From the NCBI GenBank assembly GCA_003993805.1, contig RSEF01000004.1, forward strand, positions 20,339,437 through 20,403,436: DNA of 64,000 nucleotides, in the 5' to 3' direction. The stretch comes from Himantopus leucocephalus. Its lineage: Eukaryota; Chordata; Aves; Charadriiformes; Recurvirostridae. Below, in pieces: positions 63,440-64,000 of this stretch. The notes under the pieces were generated by a model. It was not told the origin of the DNA. It did no database searches and worked only from the letters and a program-made list of their open reading frames with translations. How positions within the stretch are numbered: the stretch's first letter is position 1; the number at the start of each line of letters is the position of its first letter. The translations under genes and the position numbers were made by a program.

Positions 63440-63760
63440 GGCATGGCTTGCCAATGATCCCCATCATTTTCACTGGCTTGTCCTCCTCACGGTGTATCGC
63501 TGAGCCACAATTTGTCACCTGCAAATACATCAGCAAGTGATCTTGTACTTGCTTCCAGGTCATTGATGAAAACATAGAGCAGCACAAGTATTCATCTTTG
63601 CAACCCCTCCTGTGGAGCACCCCCTCTTAAGGCTCAGTCCTAGCTGACAAAGCATTTGTGCCCATAGTTGACGTCCGGTTGCCCTACGATATACAACTCT
63701 GTCTGCATGTTTTAAACCAGTCAAGACTTCTTTCGTACTCAAAGTTTTGCTATTAGCTTT
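63440..63760 (-). mobile_element. Degraded CR1-like LINE, reverse-transcriptase core region
   Basis: Read on the minus strand, the stretch resembles the CR1 reverse-transcriptase core, which in intact copies runs from a NWLDGRxQRVVVNG-like part through SGVPQGSVLGPVLFNIFIND to KFADDTKLG. Visible matches on the minus strand are the bases tttcatcaatgacctggaag near 63565-63546 (FINDLE-like) and gatgtatttgcaggtgacaa near 63537-63518, where the FADD active-site box now reads FAGD. Upstream, gactggtttaaaacatgcag and agagttgtatatcgtagggc sit near 63723-63684 and fit the NWLxxxxQRVVYR region. The PQG motif is scrambled and several frameshifts are needed, so it is inactive. It lies opposite to IL1RAPL2. 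Boundaries are approximate. Confidence 0.62.
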
Positions 63761-64000
63761 TGCATTTTACTGAAAGAGAGGAAACAGTCAAAGTCCAGAT
63801 CTTCAGAGACTCATGAGTTTGTGGCACAGGCTCTCCACAGTGATGTGAATCAACAGACATGTCTTGTGGTTTTTGAAGACTCCTCGTATTCCTGTTGCAG
63901 GAGGATGAGTGAATAACGGAGCGGCCAAAGCAACTCACCAAACCTGCCAAAACATAACTGTTCATCTGGCAGAAGTTACAGAATTTAGGAGGGGTTTTTT

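Larger units (their letters stand above)
21074..64000 (+). other. IL1RAPL2: IL1RAPL2 intron downstream of the exon (partial)
   Basis: About 43 kb of noncoding sequence following the exon. The next IL1RAPL2 exon, encoding the Ig3 body around FFGFSGESGPMIYWMKGE, was looked for and not found, so this intron runs past the right edge. It carries the four CR1-type relics listed separately, single N bases at 37248, 45933, 49497 and 55577, an 8-N gap at 33080-33087, a purine-rich block at 42.7 kb, C/T-rich stretches at 27.66-27.93 and 55.2-55.8 kb, and short microsatellites. Between these, for example 21.1-27.3, 28.5-32.4, 46.1-49.4 and 56.0-60.1 kb, I see only unique-looking AT-rich DNA. Conserved noncoding elements may be present but cannot be recognised from one sequence. 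Confidence 0.75.

Noticed and set aside
1..64000. tRNA, rRNA, CRISPR array, bacterial operons, or an integrated virus
   Set aside because: No B-box-like tRNA sequence, no regular spacer-repeat pattern, no ribosomal core sequence, and no gag/pol/env-like frames or paired LTRs were seen on either strand.

Overview
The window is vertebrate genomic DNA, almost certainly from a bird. Two things point there. First, there is a CR1 retrotransposon 3' end at 32503-32621, with the typical avian stretch running from 'ggttggactcaatgatctt' to a terminal ATTCTRTG-type motif. Second, recognisable interspersed repeats are scarce and old. The sequence is AT-rich, poor in CpG, dense in stop codons on both strands, and shows no sign of bacterial or viral gene organisation. 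None of the open reading frames of 60-150 codons resembles a known protein or shows convincing coding structure.

The one coding feature I can support is a 75-bp exon at 20999-21073 (+). It has a canonical pyrimidine tract with AG acceptor and a GTAAGT donor, and is phase 1 at both ends. Its 25 codons match the segment between the second and third immunoglobulin domains of the interleukin-1 receptor accessory protein-like family, with paralogue-specific residues of IL1RAPL2. I therefore read the whole window as the interior of the IL1RAPL2 gene: about 21 kb of one giant intron, this mini-exon, and about 43 kb of the next intron. I looked for the neighbouring exons (end of Ig2, body of Ig3) and did not find them. 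Introns of this size are normal for the family.

The introns hold a sparse set of relics. These are the CR1 3' end (32.5 kb), a worn CR1-type 3' end (35.8 kb), a worn + strand CR1-like reverse-transcriptase C-terminal region (39.8-40.1 kb), a worn minus-strand CR1-like reverse-transcriptase core (63.4-63.8 kb), and several short fragments resembling old palindromic repeats of reptile and bird genomes. There is also low-complexity DNA: a polypyrimidine/G-quadruplex-prone block at 9.8-9.95 kb, a purine-rich block at 42.7-42.95 kb, homopolymers and short microsatellites.

Assembly quality deserves attention. Seven isolated single N bases and one 8-N gap occur. Three of the single Ns sit exactly between two near-identical copies of the flanking sequence (128 bp, 22 bp and 31 bp), which is the mark of contig ends placed side by side without merging. 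The remaining gaps mostly fall in homopolymers or low-complexity DNA. I found no rRNA, tRNA, CRISPR array, integrated virus or second gene. I saw no undescribed biological system; the most open-ended leads are a 12-nt tandem splice acceptor at the exon and a nested inverted-repeat element near 61.5 kb.
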